Made by a program: the position numbers and the translations under genes. A DNA stretch of 64,000 bases from UBA1672 sp965263215 (lineage in GTDB: Bacteria; Pseudomonadota; Alphaproteobacteria; Micavibrionales; Micavibrionaceae): NCBI GenBank assembly GCA_965263215.1, contig OZ253663.1:992001-1056000 (forward strand), given 5' to 3'. Shown here piece after piece: positions 39,937 to 49,051 of the stretch. The notes under the pieces are model-generated. The model was given only the letters and a program-made list of their open reading frames with translations. It did no database searches and was not told the origin of the DNA. How positions within the stretch are numbered: the first letter of the stretch is position 1; the number at the start of each line of letters is the position of its first letter.

Positions 39937-41151
39937 ATGAGTGACACTACGCAACCGCAAGCATTCTCCCGTATGGATCAGTCGTTTCTGGGAGCGTGGT
40001 GGTGGACGGTGGATCGTACGTTATTAGCATGCGTGTTATCGCTTATGTTTTTTGGCATAGCCCTTGTCGCGAGTGCTAGTCCGCCTGTCGCACAAAATAT
40101 AGGTGCACCCGAATATCATTTTCTAAAAAAGCACATCATCTTCTTAATTCCATCAATATTCTTGCTCGTCGGGGTGTCAATGATAACGCCTCGCTACGTC
40201 TGGCGTCTGGCTAGTATTATGCTGCTAGGGGCGGTGACTATGATGGTGATGGTTCTCTTTTTTGGGGATGAGGTTAAAGGTGCGCGGCGGTGGATTTCCA
40301 TTTTGGGTTTTTCTGTCCAGCCAAGTGAATTTTTGAAGCCGGCCTTTGCCGTTGTGGCCGCGTGGTTGATTGCCTTGCAAAAAAATGTAACTCACACTGC
40401 GGAGCATATCAATAAATCACGCCTTCAAGGCTATCAAATCGCCGTAGCGCTGTATGTTTTTTTGATCATTTTACTGCTGATGCAACCTGACTTGGGTATG
40501 ACGGTTGTGTTGACCGCTGTGTTTGCCGTGCAAGTTTTTCTGGCAGGACTTCGCTTTCGTTACTTAGCAATATTGTTTGGCATTGGTGCTGTCGGTTTAA
40601 CGAGTGCTTATTTCGCATTTCACCATGTTCGTAGTCGTATCGATCGGTTTTTTAATCCTGAAAGCGGTGATAATTATCAGGTTGAACGTTCTTTGGATGC
40701 TATCAAACAAGGTGGATTCGCAGGCGTAGGGCCGGGGCAGGGAGTAGAGAAAGTGAATTTGCCGGATGCGCATGCTGATTTTATTTTCTCTGTTCTCGTG
40801 GAAGAAATGGGTGTTTTATTTGCTCTGATTTTGATTGGCATATTCATGTATATTATTCTGCGTGGGTTTAGCAGGTTGCAAGAGACGCAGGACGTATTCT
40901 CTGTATTAGCTGTCGGAGGGTTGCTCGCGATGTTTGGGTTTCAGTCCCTTATTCATATTGGGTCTTCCGTCAACCTTTTACCTGCGAAGGGGATGACATT
41001 ACCTTTTATTAGTTATGGCGGGTCGTCTTTATTATCGATGGCGTTATCAATGGGCATGGTGCTTGCGCTCACAAGGCAGAAAAGTCGTAATTCTATTGCG
41101 CGAAGCTCTATGTCAATGCGGCGTGCTGTTGCTGAGGGAGAGGCTTCATGA
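39937..41151 (+). CDS. ftsW: septal peptidoglycan glycosyltransferase FtsW
   Basis: This SEDS-family polymerase of 404 residues has about ten transmembrane helices. Signature segments are VKGARRWI, FSVQPSEFLKP, LLMQPDLGMTVV, the catalytic loop with PDAHADFIFSVLVEEMG and the closing GMTLPFISYGGSSLLSMAL. It works with FtsI. It overlaps murG by 4 bp (ATGA). Confidence 0.96.
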   Translation: MSDTTQPQAFSRMDQSFLGAWWWTVDRTLLACVLSLMFFGIALVASASPPVAQNIGAPEYHFLKKHIIFLIPSIFLLVGVSMITPRYVWRLASIMLLGAVTMMVMVLFFGDEVKGARRWISILGFSVQPSEFLKPAFAVVAAWLIALQKNVTHTAEHINKSRLQGYQIAVALYVFLIILLLMQPDLGMTVVLTAVFAVQVFLAGLRFRYLAILFGIGAVGLTSAYFAFHHVRSRIDRFFNPESGDNYQVERSLDAIKQGGFAGVGPGQGVEKVNLPDAHADFIFSVLVEEMGVLFALILIGIFMYIILRGFSRLQETQDVFSVLAVGGLLAMFGFQSLIHIGSSVNLLPAKGMTLPFISYGGSSLLSMALSMGMVLALTRQKSRNSIARSSMSMRRAVAEGEAS

Positions 41152-42236
41152 GTAATAAAACAATTTTAATCAGTGCAGGTGGAACCGGTGGCCATATGAG
41201 CCCTGCGGCTGCGCTCGCGAAGGAACTGATTATACGTGGTCATCGCGTTGAATTAGCGACGGATGATCGTGGACAAAAATATACTAAAATGTTTCCTGAT
41301 ATTCCTGTGCACGTTATTAAATCGGGGACGGCTTTCGCAGGGATCATGGGTAAAATAAAAGGTGGCCTTAACCTAACACTTGGTATTATGAAAGGCTTTG
41401 GCGTGGTTCGACGCATTAAGCCCGATATTGTCGTCGGGTTTGGTGGCTATCCTTGTGTGCCTGCGGTATTTGCAGCACAGCTAAAGGGTGTTCCGACAGG
41501 ACTGCATGAACAAAATGCGGTTTTAGGAAAGGCCAATAAATTTTTGGCGCGGAAGGCTCGTTTCATTGCTTTATCGCTTATTCCGCAAGCGGAGCTAAAA
41601 GGGCGCATGTCGAGAAAAATGGCTGTCACGGGAAATCCTGTTCGTCCTGAGATTATTGCCCTTAAAGATTTGGCTTACCCCGTAATAGCACAAGATGGTG
41701 TTATCAATATTCTTGTTATGGGTGGCTCGCTTGGTGCGACTGTATTCTCAAAGGTTGTGCCTAAGGCATTGTCATCTCTGCCTGATCATTTTAAAAAGCG
41801 CGTTCGGATCGTGCAGCAATGTCGAGACGTTGATTTGGATGCTGCGCGAGCACTCTATGAGGAGGCTGACATCAATGCGGAGCTCGCCTCGTTTTTTGAT
41901 GATGTCGCGGGTGAATTAGCGAAAGCTCATTTGTTTATTGGGAGGTCGGGCGCAAGCACAGTTGCGGAGGTAAGTATCGCCGGACGCCCCGCAATCTATG
42001 TTCCATACCCTCATCATAAAGACCAACAGCAAAAGAAAAATGCACAAGGTGTGGCCGATAAAGGGGGCGCATGGATTATGAATGAAAACCAATTTACGCC
42101 TGATGCGCTGTTAGAGCGACTTGGCATGATTTTGGATAATACGGAAACCTTGTCTCGTGCAGCGGCGCGTGCTAAGGAGTGTGGCTTGCCGGATGCGGCG
42201 CAAAAGCTTGCTGATCTTGTGTTGAAGAAGAGTTAG
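41148..42236 (+). CDS. murG: lipid II synthase MurG
   Basis: The GT28 glycosyltransferase of 362 residues transfers GlcNAc from UDP-GlcNAc to lipid I on the inner face of the membrane. Motifs include AGGTGGHMSPA at the N terminus, VVGFGGYPCVPAV, HEQNAVLGKANK, VMGGSLGA and RSGASTVAEVSIAGRPAIYVPYP in the donor site. It starts within the ftsW stop codon and ends 12 bp before murC. Confidence 0.97.
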   Translation: MSNKTILISAGGTGGHMSPAAALAKELIIRGHRVELATDDRGQKYTKMFPDIPVHVIKSGTAFAGIMGKIKGGLNLTLGIMKGFGVVRRIKPDIVVGFGGYPCVPAVFAAQLKGVPTGLHEQNAVLGKANKFLARKARFIALSLIPQAELKGRMSRKMAVTGNPVRPEIIALKDLAYPVIAQDGVINILVMGGSLGATVFSKVVPKALSSLPDHFKKRVRIVQQCRDVDLDAARALYEEADINAELASFFDDVAGELAKAHLFIGRSGASTVAEVSIAGRPAIYVPYPHHKDQQQKKNAQGVADKGGAWIMNENQFTPDALLERLGMILDNTETLSRAAARAKECGLPDAAQKLADLVLKKS

Positions 42237-42248
42237 GAGAAAACTGTT

Positions 42249-43709
42249 ATGCGTATGATGTCCCCTGATATAGGCACATTACATTTTGTTGGTATTGGTG
42301 GCATTGGCATGAGTGGTATTGCGACTCTGCTTGCCTCGCTTGGCTATACTGTTCAAGGGTCGGACATGGCGGATAGCGCGAATGTTAAACGTCTGCGTGC
42401 ACAAGATATTAAGGTACATATCGGGCATGATGCTGGTCATATAAAGCTTGAGGATGGCTACCTACCTGCAGCGGTTGTGATTTCTTCAGCAATTCAGGAT
42501 GATAACCCTGAATTGATTGCCGCGCGTGCTGCCAAGATTCCAGTTGTACAACGTGCGGAAATGCTTGCCGAATTGATGCGTTTAAAATCAGCGGTAGCCG
42601 TGGCGGGGACGCATGGCAAAACGACGACAACATCTATGGTTGGACAAACATTGGATCAGGCTGGGTTTGATCCGACAGTCGTCAATGGCGGTATTGTTAA
42701 TGCCTATGGTACGAACACTCGTTTCGGTGAATCGGAATGGATGGTGGTTGAAGCCGATGAGAGCGATGGTAGTTTTATACGCCTGCCCGCAACGGTGGCG
42801 GTGGTGACAAATATCGATCCCGAGCACATGGATCATTACGGTTCGTTTGATAGAGTGAAGGATGCGTATAGGCGTTTTGTTTTAAACTTACCGTTTCATG
42901 GATACGCGTTGCTCTGTATTGATCATCCTGAGGTACAGACTTTGGCGGCGCAGGTGTCAGACCGTAAAGTCATTACATATGGGTTTAACCCGCAGGCGGA
43001 TATTCGCGCGGATAACGTACGTAGCGGGGCAGACGGCTCTATCTTTGATGTCACGTTTGCCGGTTGGCTCAACGAGGATGGACAGGAGTTGGAGATTAAA
43101 GATATTCATCTGTCTATGCTTGGTCGGCATAACGTACAAAATTCTCTGGTTGCGCTTGGCGTCGCCAAAGAAATGAGCGTGCCACCCGCGACCATGAAAA
43201 AAGCATTGGCGAATTTTGGCGGTGTGAAAAGACGTTTCACCAAAACGGGGGAAGTTGATGGAATCACCATTATTGATGATTATGCGCATCATCCTGTGGA
43301 GATTGATGTCGTATTAAAAACTGCACGTTCTGCCGTAAAGGATACTGGTGGCAATGTCATCGCCGTTATGCAACCACACCGTTACAGCCGTTTACAAGAT
43401 TTATACGAGGAGTTCTGCCGTTGTTTCAATGATGCCGACCACGTGATCATCGCCGATGTCCATGAGGCCGGAGAAACACCGATAGAGGGCGTAAACAAAG
43501 AATATTTGGTGCAGGGGCTTAAGACCCACGGGCATAGATCGGCACGCATTTTGCCTGAGAAAGAAGATCTGGCACGGATAATTTCCGAAACTGCGCAATC
43601 CGGCGATTACGTTATTGTGATGGGTGCCGGCAGCAGTACACATTGGGCGTACGCTCTTCCCGATGAGCTCAAGGGCGAACGCGAAAAAGCAAAAGGAGCC
43701 GCCGCGTGA
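42249..43709 (+). CDS. murC: UDP-MurNAc:L-Ala ligase MurC
   Basis: This 486-residue cytosolic ligase carries out the first amino acid addition to UDP-MurNAc. Visible are FVGIGGIGMSGIA, the ATP loop VAGTHGKTTTTSM, EADESDGSF, NIDPEHMDHYGS, the DDYAHHPVEI motif and QPHRYSRLQDL, all MurC signatures. The end of the gene overlaps murB by 4 bp with a GTGA junction. Confidence 0.97.
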   Translation: MRMMSPDIGTLHFVGIGGIGMSGIATLLASLGYTVQGSDMADSANVKRLRAQDIKVHIGHDAGHIKLEDGYLPAAVVISSAIQDDNPELIAARAAKIPVVQRAEMLAELMRLKSAVAVAGTHGKTTTTSMVGQTLDQAGFDPTVVNGGIVNAYGTNTRFGESEWMVVEADESDGSFIRLPATVAVVTNIDPEHMDHYGSFDRVKDAYRRFVLNLPFHGYALLCIDHPEVQTLAAQVSDRKVITYGFNPQADIRADNVRSGADGSIFDVTFAGWLNEDGQELEIKDIHLSMLGRHNVQNSLVALGVAKEMSVPPATMKKALANFGGVKRRFTKTGEVDGITIIDDYAHHPVEIDVVLKTARSAVKDTGGNVIAVMQPHRYSRLQDLYEEFCRCFNDADHVIIADVHEAGETPIEGVNKEYLVQGLKTHGHRSARILPEKEDLARIISETAQSGDYVIVMGAGSSTHWAYALPDELKGEREKAKGAAA

Positions 43710-44683
43710 GCGTTGCTATGACGAAAGAACCAATCGTAAACATCTATGATTATGACGGTGTGTTTACCGAAAACGCGCCGCTTGGTGCTAAAAGCTGGTT
43801 TCGTTGCGGTGGTGCTGCGGATTTATTATTCGAACCAGACGACATGGATGATCTGGCGAGATTTTTAAAAAATTACCCATCAGGTGAACCGTTGACGATA
43901 TTGGGTGGTATGGCCAACACGATTGTACGTGATGGTGGTATTCGCGGCGTTACGGTGATGCTCGGTAAGCCTTTTGCTGAAATTCAGGTGCAGGGCACGA
44001 AAATTATGGCGGGTGCGGGCGCGTTGAACGGCTCTGTTGCTGCGGCAGCGGCGAAGGCGGGCATCGGCGAGTTGGAATTCCTCTCCGGTATTCCGGGCAC
44101 TGTTGGCGGTGCGCTCAAGATGAATGCAGGTGCGTACGGGGCAGAAGTCAAAGACGTTTTAGTTGGTGCGATGGCGTTGGCGCGTGATGGGGTGTTTACA
44201 CCTTTATTGCCGGAAGATATGAAGTTTTCTTATCGTTATTGCGGCGTGGCGGAAGGCTCTGTATTTGTCGGTGCTGTTTTTCAGGGACAGCATGAAGATA
44301 AAGCGACAGTAAAAAAACGTCTGAAAAAAATTAAATCGGAGCGGCAAAAAACACAGCCTATTTCGGAAAAAACCGGCGGCTCGACCTTTGCCAACCCATC
44401 AGCGGAGCAGCTTAAGAAAGCAGGCTTGGAAGAGGGCACAAAGGCGTGGCAACTGGTGGAGCGTGCAGGCGGCAGGGAATTGGAATTAGGCGGCGCGCGT
44501 ATGAGTGATAAGCATTTGAATTTTATGATTAATTCTGGTGATTCCAGTGCGTCTGACCTTGAGGCGTTGGGCGATGAACTGATCAAACGCGTGAAAGATG
44601 AATGCGGGGTGGAACTCCATTGGGAGATCCGCCGCGTTGGTGAAAAAGTAGAATGTTTTTACAAAACAAATATTGATAATTAA
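43706..44683 (+). CDS. murB: UDP-N-acetylenolpyruvoylglucosamine reductase MurB
   Basis: This FAD enzyme (325 residues) reduces the enolpyruvyl group to give UDP-MurNAc with NADPH. FAD-binding and substrate motifs are SWFRCGG, LGGMANTIVRDGG, ELEFLSGIPGTVGGALKMNAGAYG, FSYRYC, and GGSTFANP with the catalytic serine, placing it in the type of MurB common in alphaproteobacteria. The start is a GTG that overlaps the murC stop. It ends the first rightward part of the cluster and is followed by a terminator. Confidence 0.96.
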   Translation: MSVAMTKEPIVNIYDYDGVFTENAPLGAKSWFRCGGAADLLFEPDDMDDLARFLKNYPSGEPLTILGGMANTIVRDGGIRGVTVMLGKPFAEIQVQGTKIMAGAGALNGSVAAAAAKAGIGELEFLSGIPGTVGGALKMNAGAYGAEVKDVLVGAMALARDGVFTPLLPEDMKFSYRYCGVAEGSVFVGAVFQGQHEDKATVKKRLKKIKSERQKTQPISEKTGGSTFANPSAEQLKKAGLEEGTKAWQLVERAGGRELELGGARMSDKHLNFMINSGDSSASDLEALGDELIKRVKDECGVELHWEIRRVGEKVECFYKTNIDN

Positions 44684-44700
44684 AATTTCAAAAATATTCC

Positions 44701-44739
44701 AAGGGTCCCGTTTAACCGCGGGGCCCTTGCTCTTTTTTT
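44701..44739 (+). terminator. intrinsic terminator after murB
   Basis: A 10-bp stem (AAGGGTCCCG / CGGGGCCCTT, one G-U pair) with an 8-nt loop is followed by a run of seven T at 44733-44739. It separates murB from the leftward DUF2147 gene and may act weakly from the other side as well. Confidence 0.85.
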
Positions 44740-44757
44740 GTGCCTGAATGCCTGCAT

Positions 44758-45207
44758 TTATTTCGGCGCGGTGCATTGTTCATAATCATCGGCGGAAACA
44801 CGCGTCCATGTTTGTGATTTCCCGAATAAAGGCATACCGATATAACCGCGCAAATTCAACGTCGTCGGGTTTTTAACGGTGATGTTGGCATCATAGGTTT
44901 TCCCCTCATCGGCCTTATAAATCTTTCCGTTTTTCCAATGCTCACCTTTTTTCTTAAACCCCTTGAGGAGCTGTAGGCCGCACATCGGCCTGTTTTTGGC
45001 ATTTGCATCAGGATTTTTGGAATCATATTGCATGCCGCCTTCGATAATCCAATAAATATTGCCGCATAGGCTGTTGTCGCAGGATTTCAGATGAATAACC
45101 GCGCGTTTATTCTCCGTCAGCCAATAACCTTCCGCGCCGCTTGCGTGGGCATTTTGCGGTAAGAGCAACATAAACGCAGCACATAAAAATATGGATGTTT
45201 TCTTCAT
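44758..45207 (-). CDS. DUF2147 family secreted protein
   Basis: The 149-residue protein has a Sec signal peptide (to about residue 23, AHA-SG) and the DUF2147 domain: EGYWLT, VIHLKSCDNSLCGNIYWI, a middle LLKGFKKKGEHW, and the end LRGYIGMPLFGKSQTWTRV. The family forms a small beta-barrel-like fold; its role is unknown. It is the last gene of a leftward three-gene group that interrupts the division cluster. Confidence 0.82.
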   Translation of the reverse strand: MKKTSIFLCAAFMLLLPQNAHASGAEGYWLTENKRAVIHLKSCDNSLCGNIYWIIEGGMQYDSKNPDANAKNRPMCGLQLLKGFKKKGEHWKNGKIYKADEGKTYDANITVKNPTTLNLRGYIGMPLFGKSQTWTRVSADDYEQCTAPK

Positions 45208-45259
45208 ATCTAAATCTCCCTGTATTCCTTTTTTAAGGGTAACACAGATAGAGCGGGAT

Positions 45260-46906
45260 TTAAATCTTCAGCACGCGTTCATAGATATCGGGTAAATCAT
45301 TCTCGAGCAGGATCACATCGCTTTCACGTTTATTCTCAATCAGCCATTTTTCCGCCGCGGCAAAGGTTTCAAATTGCTGCAGCATTTTGCCGTCTTTATT
45401 CTGCGCGTTGAACCCTTCGATAAAGGTGGGAATGCGCGCGGGGCTGACGAGGATGACAATATCGCATACCTCTGCGGCGAGTTGGCCGAGCGTGCGGTGC
45501 ACTTCATCATGGGCATTACCAAGTTCGACGATACCCGGTGTAATAAGAATGGCGCGGCCGTTGCGATCATCCGCCAAAACCCGCATCACATGCATGGCAG
45601 AGCGAAAACCCGGCGGGTTGGAGTTAAACGCGTCATCAATAATGATAGACCCGTCAATTTGTTGCTTCACCTCTAATCTGTGCGTGATTTGCGGCGTAGA
45701 GGCAAGGGCGGTTTTGATGTCTTTGGCGTTCATGCCAAGTTGCATGGCGCACGCAAAGGCGAGGGCAATATTATGCCCGTGATGAATACCGTAAAGCGGG
45801 GCACGCAATGTGGTTTTCTCGCCTTTCCATTCAACAACAACGCACAAGCCTTTTGGCGTTTGTTCAACGGACATAATCTTCAAATCATCGGGCGCGAGAT
45901 AGCTAAACTCTTGCTCATTCTTCGGATCATCGCTTTGCATTGGCTCTCCGCAGACAATGAAATTATCCATGTGGCGGTTGCGAATATTGCGTGAATGCTC
46001 AAACTTCAGGGTTTTTTCATGCACAATCATTGTGCCGTTGCGTGCAAGCACCGATTCCGCAAGCTCATATTTGGCCTTGGCGACAGTGTCGAGCGTTTTA
46101 AAGCGTTCATAATGTGCATGCCCGATGGAGCTGATAATACCGTAATTGGGTGGCGTAAGTTCGCATAATGTCGTGATGGAGCCCGGCCCGTACGCGCCCA
46201 TTTCAGTGATGAAATAGGTGTGGTTGGGCTGCAGCCTTTCACGGATAATGCGGGTGACACCCATCAAGGTGTTCACGCTGCCCGGTGTGATGAGCGTGGG
46301 GGCAGAGCTTTTCAGGATATGGCCGAGAATATGCTTAATAGAAGTTTTACCGTATGAGCCTGTGATGCTGATGATGGTCGGGTTAATCTCTTCAAGCTTT
46401 GCCCGTGCCTCATTGTAGAATTTCTTTTGCACAGCGGCTTCGTAAGGGGCGAGTGTTGCATTACCGAAGATAAGCGTGAGCGGCAGCAGTTGCACCGCGA
46501 TAATCCAGATTAGCGGCATCGCAAAATAGAACGCGACAAGGGCACATGACGCTGCATATATCAAAGATATGATCAGGATACGCTTTGCACGCTGGGTCAG
46601 CACGAAGGCCTTCTTGGAGGCTTTGCGCGGGTCTTTCTCCATATAAGTCGCAACCGCGAAAACCAGAAAAACCGCAACATTCATAGCCACAGCAGGCACA
46701 TCAGTGAATAAGTTAATCCCCACAATCACCAACAAAAACTGTGTCACCCGCGTATCCAAAACCTTATGTTTGAAGATCCACGCGACCAATCGAGCGTTAT
46801 CGTAATCATCTTGCTGAAGCGCATGAAGGTAACTCATGAGCCTGCGTCCCGCGAATCCCAGAAACGCGATTAGGGTAAAAAACTGAATGGCTTGATCAGG
46901 GCTCAT
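45260..46906 (-). CDS. membrane-anchored MurF-like Mur ligase
   Basis: The 548-residue protein begins with about 150 residues that carry four or five hydrophobic helices, then goes straight into a Mur ligase core: ATP loop ITGSYGKTSIKH (183-189), TEMGAYGPGSI, GHAHYERF, and the MurF-type loop DDAFNSNPPGFRSAM, followed by a C-terminal domain with ITPGIVELGNAHDEVH. The DDxxNxNP loop is a MurF trait. The usual MurF N-terminal UDP-substrate domain is missing, replaced by the membrane part, so the acceptor may differ (perhaps a lipid-linked one). It could replace murF, which is absent from its usual place, or act on another wall substrate. It overlaps the upstream hydrolase gene by 4 bp. Confidence 0.8.
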   Translation of the reverse strand: MSPDQAIQFFTLIAFLGFAGRRLMSYLHALQQDDYDNARLVAWIFKHKVLDTRVTQFLLVIVGINLFTDVPAVAMNVAVFLVFAVATYMEKDPRKASKKAFVLTQRAKRILIISLIYAASCALVAFYFAMPLIWIIAVQLLPLTLIFGNATLAPYEAAVQKKFYNEARAKLEEINPTIISITGSYGKTSIKHILGHILKSSAPTLITPGSVNTLMGVTRIIRERLQPNHTYFITEMGAYGPGSITTLCELTPPNYGIISSIGHAHYERFKTLDTVAKAKYELAESVLARNGTMIVHEKTLKFEHSRNIRNRHMDNFIVCGEPMQSDDPKNEQEFSYLAPDDLKIMSVEQTPKGLCVVVEWKGEKTTLRAPLYGIHHGHNIALAFACAMQLGMNAKDIKTALASTPQITHRLEVKQQIDGSIIIDDAFNSNPPGFRSAMHVMRVLADDRNGRAILITPGIVELGNAHDEVHRTLGQLAAEVCDIVILVSPARIPTFIEGFNAQNKDGKMLQQFETFAAAEKWLIENKRESDVILLENDLPDIYERVLKI

Positions 46907-47712
46907 AGATGCTTTTCCTTTATAAAATCATCAATTATTTTAATGACTTGGTGGCGGCCATTTTGCAAGACAGAATAGTGATCTTGCCCTTCCAGTAAAA
47001 ATAATTTTGAATCTTTAATCAATCGGGAATATCGCAGCCCAAATTCCGGCGGTGTTTCTGTGTCGCCTGATCCATACACCAGAGCCATAGGGCATTGTAT
47101 CTGCTTGGCTTGTTCTGTGAGGTCTTCATTCACAACGCGTATGAAAATTTTACGCATTGCACCTGCGCTTTTGTAATCGGCACTGCCGAATTTGCTCATG
47201 AGCTTGGTTTTAAAATCACCCTCCGGCACAAACTTTCTGAGGAATTTGAACAGCTTAATGCGGCAAAAGAAATATATTTTTTTATGAATGGGACGTTTGC
47301 GTTTTAACCCTGCACCCGCGATAAAGATCATGCTTTTGATACTTGCAGGATGACGCGCCGCCAGTTGTGCGCCCACGCGGCAACCGAAAGAATGCCCAAT
47401 CCATAAAACAGGCGGCAGGTTCTGTTCTTTCATCCATGATGCAATCGCATCGGCGTAGCTTGCCGTGCTCCAATCTTCAGGCGGGGGCGGAGATTCGCCA
47501 AAACCCGGAAAATCAACAGCAATATGATTGGCGCGCGGTTCAAATGGAGTGATCAAAGGTAAAAAGGCTGCGTGACTTTGCCCCCATCCATGCGCCCAGA
47601 AAATCAGTGGTTTATCATTCGTCCCCGTTTTTTTTGCAAGAGAATCAAGGGAGAAGTCCTTATCTGCCGTGATGTAAGCAAACTTTACCCCTTCGGAATT
47701 GAATTCTTGCAC
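46903..47712 (-). CDS. alpha/beta hydrolase, partner of the membrane Mur ligase
   Basis: This 269-residue cytosolic alpha/beta hydrolase has the HGWGQS oxyanion region, the nucleophile S108 in GHSFGCRVGA, a lid region around residues 140-190 rich in Phe and Lys, and the closing acid and His in LEGQDHYSVL. Substrate is not predictable; esterases, thioesterases and C-C hydrolases share this fold. Its stop overlaps the start of the membrane Mur ligase by 4 bp, so the two are translated together and likely act in one process in the envelope. Confidence 0.83.
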   Translation of the reverse strand: MQEFNSEGVKFAYITADKDFSLDSLAKKTGTNDKPLIFWAHGWGQSHAAFLPLITPFEPRANHIAVDFPGFGESPPPPEDWSTASYADAIASWMKEQNLPPVLWIGHSFGCRVGAQLAARHPASIKSMIFIAGAGLKRKRPIHKKIYFFCRIKLFKFLRKFVPEGDFKTKLMSKFGSADYKSAGAMRKIFIRVVNEDLTEQAKQIQCPMALVYGSGDTETPPEFGLRYSRLIKDSKLFLLEGQDHYSVLQNGRHQVIKIIDDFIKEKHL

Positions 47713-47798
47713 GTTTCTTCCCCTTTAAAGAGACTCGGTTTCATGATTAAATACATGAGTCTTAATTCGACCACCCTTACTTATACGATGATTGATCT
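47713..47798. promoter_or_regulatory. divergent promoter region, hydrolase / ddl, with two GANTC sites
   Basis: The 86-bp gap between two divergent starts must hold promoters for the leftward ligase group and for ddl-ftsQ-ftsA. It contains GACTC at 47732-47736 and GAGTC at 47757-47761, both targets of CcrM-type methylation in alphaproteobacteria. Methylation-dependent (GcrA-like) control is an inference. Confidence 0.45.
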
Positions 47799-49046
47799 AT
47801 GGCTCAAACCAAAACTGCACAAAATGGCCTTATTAACAAAAAAACCGTTGCTGTTTTTTTCGGCGGGCGTTCACCTGAACATGACGTTAGTGTGATTTCA
47901 GGGCTTCAGGCTCTGCAGGCACTAGATAATGCGCTTTATAATACGATGCCTGTTTACATTGCGCCCGATGGAGCGTGGTATGTTGGCGATATTTTGCGCA
48001 GGCGTGAAAGTTACATGCTCAGCGGGGATCGTTTGAAAGAGGTCACTGAGGTAACACTTGATGTTAAGGGGACGCGCGGCGGTGTTTTGATCCCTAAGAA
48101 AACATCCATGTTTGGCGCGCCAAAGCCGATCACCTTTGACATTGCTATCCCTGTTTTCCACGGTTTGTATGGTGAAGATGGTAATATTCAAGGTCTGTTT
48201 GAACTGGCAAACGTGCCTTATGCAGGCATGCGTACAAAGGCCTCTGCCGTTTTGATGGATAAGGTCACAACAAAATATCTTTTGAAGGCGCTGGATATAC
48301 CCACACTGCCTTTTGGTGTTATTCGTCGCCCTTCGGAAGGGTATTTAGTGCCCGAAGATGAGCTTGAAGCTATATTTGCGCCGCTTGATTTCCCTTGCAT
48401 CATTAAGCCGTCACATTTGGGAAGCTCTATTGGTGTGGCAAAGGTTAATAACGTGGCAGAGGCGAAGGCATGCTTGCCCGCCATATTTGAATTTGATGAT
48501 TCCGCCATTGCAGAGCCGTTCGTCAGTAACCTTGTGGAATATAACGTGTCCGTTGCGCGCATAGGCGGTAAAATTGTGACATCGGCGATTGAGCGTCCGA
48601 AGGCCACGGAGGAGTTGCTCGATTTCAAACAGAAATATATGTCCGGTGGTGATGATAAGGGCGGCAATAAAATGGCCGGTGCCAAAACCTTTACAACGGC
48701 AAGTGAAGGGATGCTCTCGCTCACGCGTGAGATCAATCCCGAAATATCAAAAGAAATGGATCAAAATATTCGCACATGGGCTTCACGGATGTTTGAATCT
48801 ATTGATGGTACAGGTGTGCCGCGCATTGATTTTATCGGTAATTCGAAAAGCGGTGAAATATGGATGAATGAAATTAATCCTTGTCCCGGCTCACTTGGCT
48901 ATTTCTTGTGGGAAGCTGCCAAAGACCCCGTGTTTTTCACTGATCTTTTAACAAATATGATTGCCGAAGCGATGACCGAAAATAAAGGCCGTATTTTACC
49001 GCATGATCCTGTGCCTGAAGATGCACGGTTGCTGAAAAGAGGATAG
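47799..49046 (+). CDS. ddl: D-alanine--D-alanine ligase, long divergent form
   Basis: The 415-residue ATP-grasp ligase makes D-Ala-D-Ala. N-terminal VFFGGRSPEHDVSVISG, HGLYGEDGNIQGLFE, PYAGM, IIKPSHLGSSIGVAK and EYNVSVAR are family motifs. It is about 100 residues longer than DdlB, with an insertion around residues 270-310 (KYMSGGDDKGGNKMAGAKT). The usual metal-site ENxxPG appears as NEINPCPGSLGYFLWE instead of the common EVNTxPGxT, so it belongs to a divergent subgroup. Its position before ftsQ supports the role. The Shine-Dalgarno sequence is weak. Confidence 0.85.
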   Translation: MAQTKTAQNGLINKKTVAVFFGGRSPEHDVSVISGLQALQALDNALYNTMPVYIAPDGAWYVGDILRRRESYMLSGDRLKEVTEVTLDVKGTRGGVLIPKKTSMFGAPKPITFDIAIPVFHGLYGEDGNIQGLFELANVPYAGMRTKASAVLMDKVTTKYLLKALDIPTLPFGVIRRPSEGYLVPEDELEAIFAPLDFPCIIKPSHLGSSIGVAKVNNVAEAKACLPAIFEFDDSAIAEPFVSNLVEYNVSVARIGGKIVTSAIERPKATEELLDFKQKYMSGGDDKGGNKMAGAKTFTTASEGMLSLTREINPEISKEMDQNIRTWASRMFESIDGTGVPRIDFIGNSKSGEIWMNEINPCPGSLGYFLWEAAKDPVFFTDLLTNMIAEAMTENKGRILPHDPVPEDARLLKRG

Positions 49047-49051
49047 GGAAA

